Assembly: GCA_963678675.1 (NCBI GenBank)
Contig: OY783200.1
Coordinates: 14,558,246-14,622,245 of the forward strand
Length of the DNA: 64,000 bases
Source of the DNA: Xiphydria camelus
Taxonomy: Eukaryota > Arthropoda > Insecta > Hymenoptera > Xiphydriidae
Reading direction: 5' to 3'
The notes below the pieces were generated by a model, which ran no database searches, was not told the DNA's origin, and saw nothing but the letters and a program-made list of their open reading frames with translations. This document shows, piece after piece, positions 62,747-64,000 of this stretch. Numbering within the stretch: the first letter of the stretch is position 1; each line of letters opens with the position of its first letter. The position numbers were made by a program, and so were the translations under genes.

Positions 62747-63763
62747 GGGTCATTCCATACCAAATCGGACACTTTTTGGAGTAATATTTCGGATTTTGCT
62801 CAAATTTGGATATATTGTAGTCTTTGTCGATGTTTAACCGTATCTCGAAGGATTTTTCAAAATTTTGAAAATTGTTGATTTTACAGACACTTGAAAAATA
62901 ACGCTGCTTTTTTTTCATTAAATTATAATTATCAAACCGGTTGTCGGCTGAGAATAATCTTTTGGGTACTAAAAGTGAAAGAGTTGAAAAACCAGAAAAA
63001 AATTGCATCGATCAAAAAAAAAATTTTTTAATAATTTTATTTGCACTTGATTTAAACAAATGACGTATTTTCATAGCTGGCCACTTTTTAAAAATCTGAA
63101 AAAAAGCAAGCATATACTTTGATATCCTCTCTTTAACGACAAACAAACAAAAATAACGACACTTTAAAATTGACGACACAAAAATTAATTGAAGTTGACG
63201 CCGCGTCGGAATTGGCACGTCGGCCCCGCCACCAGCCACCGGTCGGTGGGTTCGACTGGCTTGGCGACACGCTAGCGGCAGGGCCGACGCGGCGAGGCTG
63301 ACGCGGCGTCAACTTCAATTAATTTTTGTGTCGTCAATTTTAAAGTGTCGTTATTTTTGTTTTTTTTGTCGTTAAAGAGAGGATATCAAAGTATATGCTT
63401 GCTTTTTTTTCAGATTTTTAAAAAGTGGCCAGCTATGAAAATACGTCATTTGTTTAAATCAATTGCAAATAAAATTATTTAAAAAAGTTTTTTTTTGATC
63501 GATGCAATTTTTCTCTGATTTTTCAACTCTTTCACTTTTAGTATCCAAAAGATTATTCTCAGCCGAAAAACGGTTTGATAATTATAATTTAATGAAAAAA
63601 AAGCAGCGTTATTATTCAAGTGGCTGTAAAATCAACAATTTTCAAAATTTTGAAAAATCCTTCGAGATACGGTTAAACATCGACAAAGACTACAATATAT
63701 CCAAATTTGAGCAAAATCCGAAATGTTACTCCAAAAAGTGTCCGATTTGGTATGGAATGACCC
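62747..63763. mobile_element. 1-kb palindromic element with ATTA target duplication
   Basis: ATTA at 62743-62746 and 63764-63767 flank tips GGGTCATTCCATACCAAATC and its complement. Arms are ~480 bp, so both carry the same ~90-codon frame (CPIWYGM...), a palindrome product. The centre (63195-63305) is GC-rich with a GACGCCGCGTC stem. Confidence 0.85.
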
Positions 63764-63789
63764 ATTATGATAAAAACGGTTACCTACAG

Positions 63790-64000
63790 TAATTAGCATT
63801 GATCCCGAAGCAAGAAATCTTAAAGTTGGCAATAATTTCGTTGCTGGCTGAATTGCTGCATTTCTTTGCGACCTCGTAGCAATGCGATGTCGTAGGTATT
63901 TGTCCCAATAATCTCTGACAGGTTTATTTTTCCAAACGAAATCAAGTGAAGAACTGTACCAACCATTGTATTCTTCGAAATAGTCAACTCTGGAATAGTT
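63790..64000 (-). pseudogene. Possible Harbinger-like transposase N-terminal fragment
   Basis: The reverse strand reads DYFEEYNGWYSSSLDFVW and AAIQPATKLLPTLRFLASGS, similar to the N-terminal 'L-x-x-LRF-x-A-x-GS' helix region of HARBI1-like transposases. The palindrome at 63763 cuts it, and it runs off the window. Confidence 0.45.

Noticed and set aside
62541..63792. Matching proteins on opposite strands
   Set aside because: They are the arms of the ATTA-flanked palindrome, not a gene pair.

Overview
The window reads as arthropod, probably insect, repeat-rich DNA. It shows BEL/Pao, Ty3/Gypsy and copia-type retroelements, mariner/Tc1, Harbinger, piggyBac-like and Helitron-like DNA elements, AT-rich spacers and long CT microsatellites. 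The types of elements would fit a hymenopteran such as an ant, but that is a guess. I found no intact host gene, tRNA or rRNA gene. Every recognisable coding region is a mobile-element gene or looks like one, and each carries stops or frameshifts.

Layout. Positions 1-10079 (block A) recur at 23911-33989 (block A') with a fixed offset of 23,910 and no difference in any line I compared. Each block holds a TA-flanked MITE, a broken transposase gene (3448-5427 in A), a TTAA-flanked hairpin, a composite repeat called here element E, a TTA-flanked hairpin and a 1-kb AT-rich palindrome. Both blocks end inside the CT tract of the same BEL/Pao LTR. In A the CT tract leads into unrelated DNA (10702-23910, block B). 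In A' it leads into the complete BEL/Pao element (33903-41392, target duplication CCCCA) and then the original right flank. A'-C is therefore the ancestral arrangement, and A-B is either a rearrangement or an assembly join.

Block B holds a Tc1 relic, a 3.1-kb palindrome with Helitron-like ends and 128-bp repeats, a CACTA-like transposase relic, and two abutting mariners. The first mariner (15502-18800) contains four nested insertions, three at TTAA and one at TA. Subtracting them leaves about 1,259 bp, a normal mariner length. The second carries a copy of element E.

To the right of BEL lie an older Ty3/Gypsy element (42940-48049, target duplication CTAT) with a SAP-like segment in Gag and five isolated in-frame stops; a Harbinger transposase relic with its MADF partner gene, riddled with small hairpin insertions (48050-50815); a copia remnant; a third copy of element E; and a TA-flanked MITE. 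Next comes a large broken reverse-strand gene (about 55159-59060) with a FEN1/XPG-like PIN nuclease domain and a C-terminal cysteine-rich domain. I regard this gene as the best candidate for a poorly described mobile system. The window ends with a fourth CT tract, a 100-bp tandem duplication and a 1-kb palindrome with an ATTA target duplication.

The elements do not form a pathway. They record waves of insertion: older elements (Harbinger, Gypsy with LTRs roughly 7-8% diverged, mariner 1) hold younger MITEs, and the BEL element looks very young by its LTRs.
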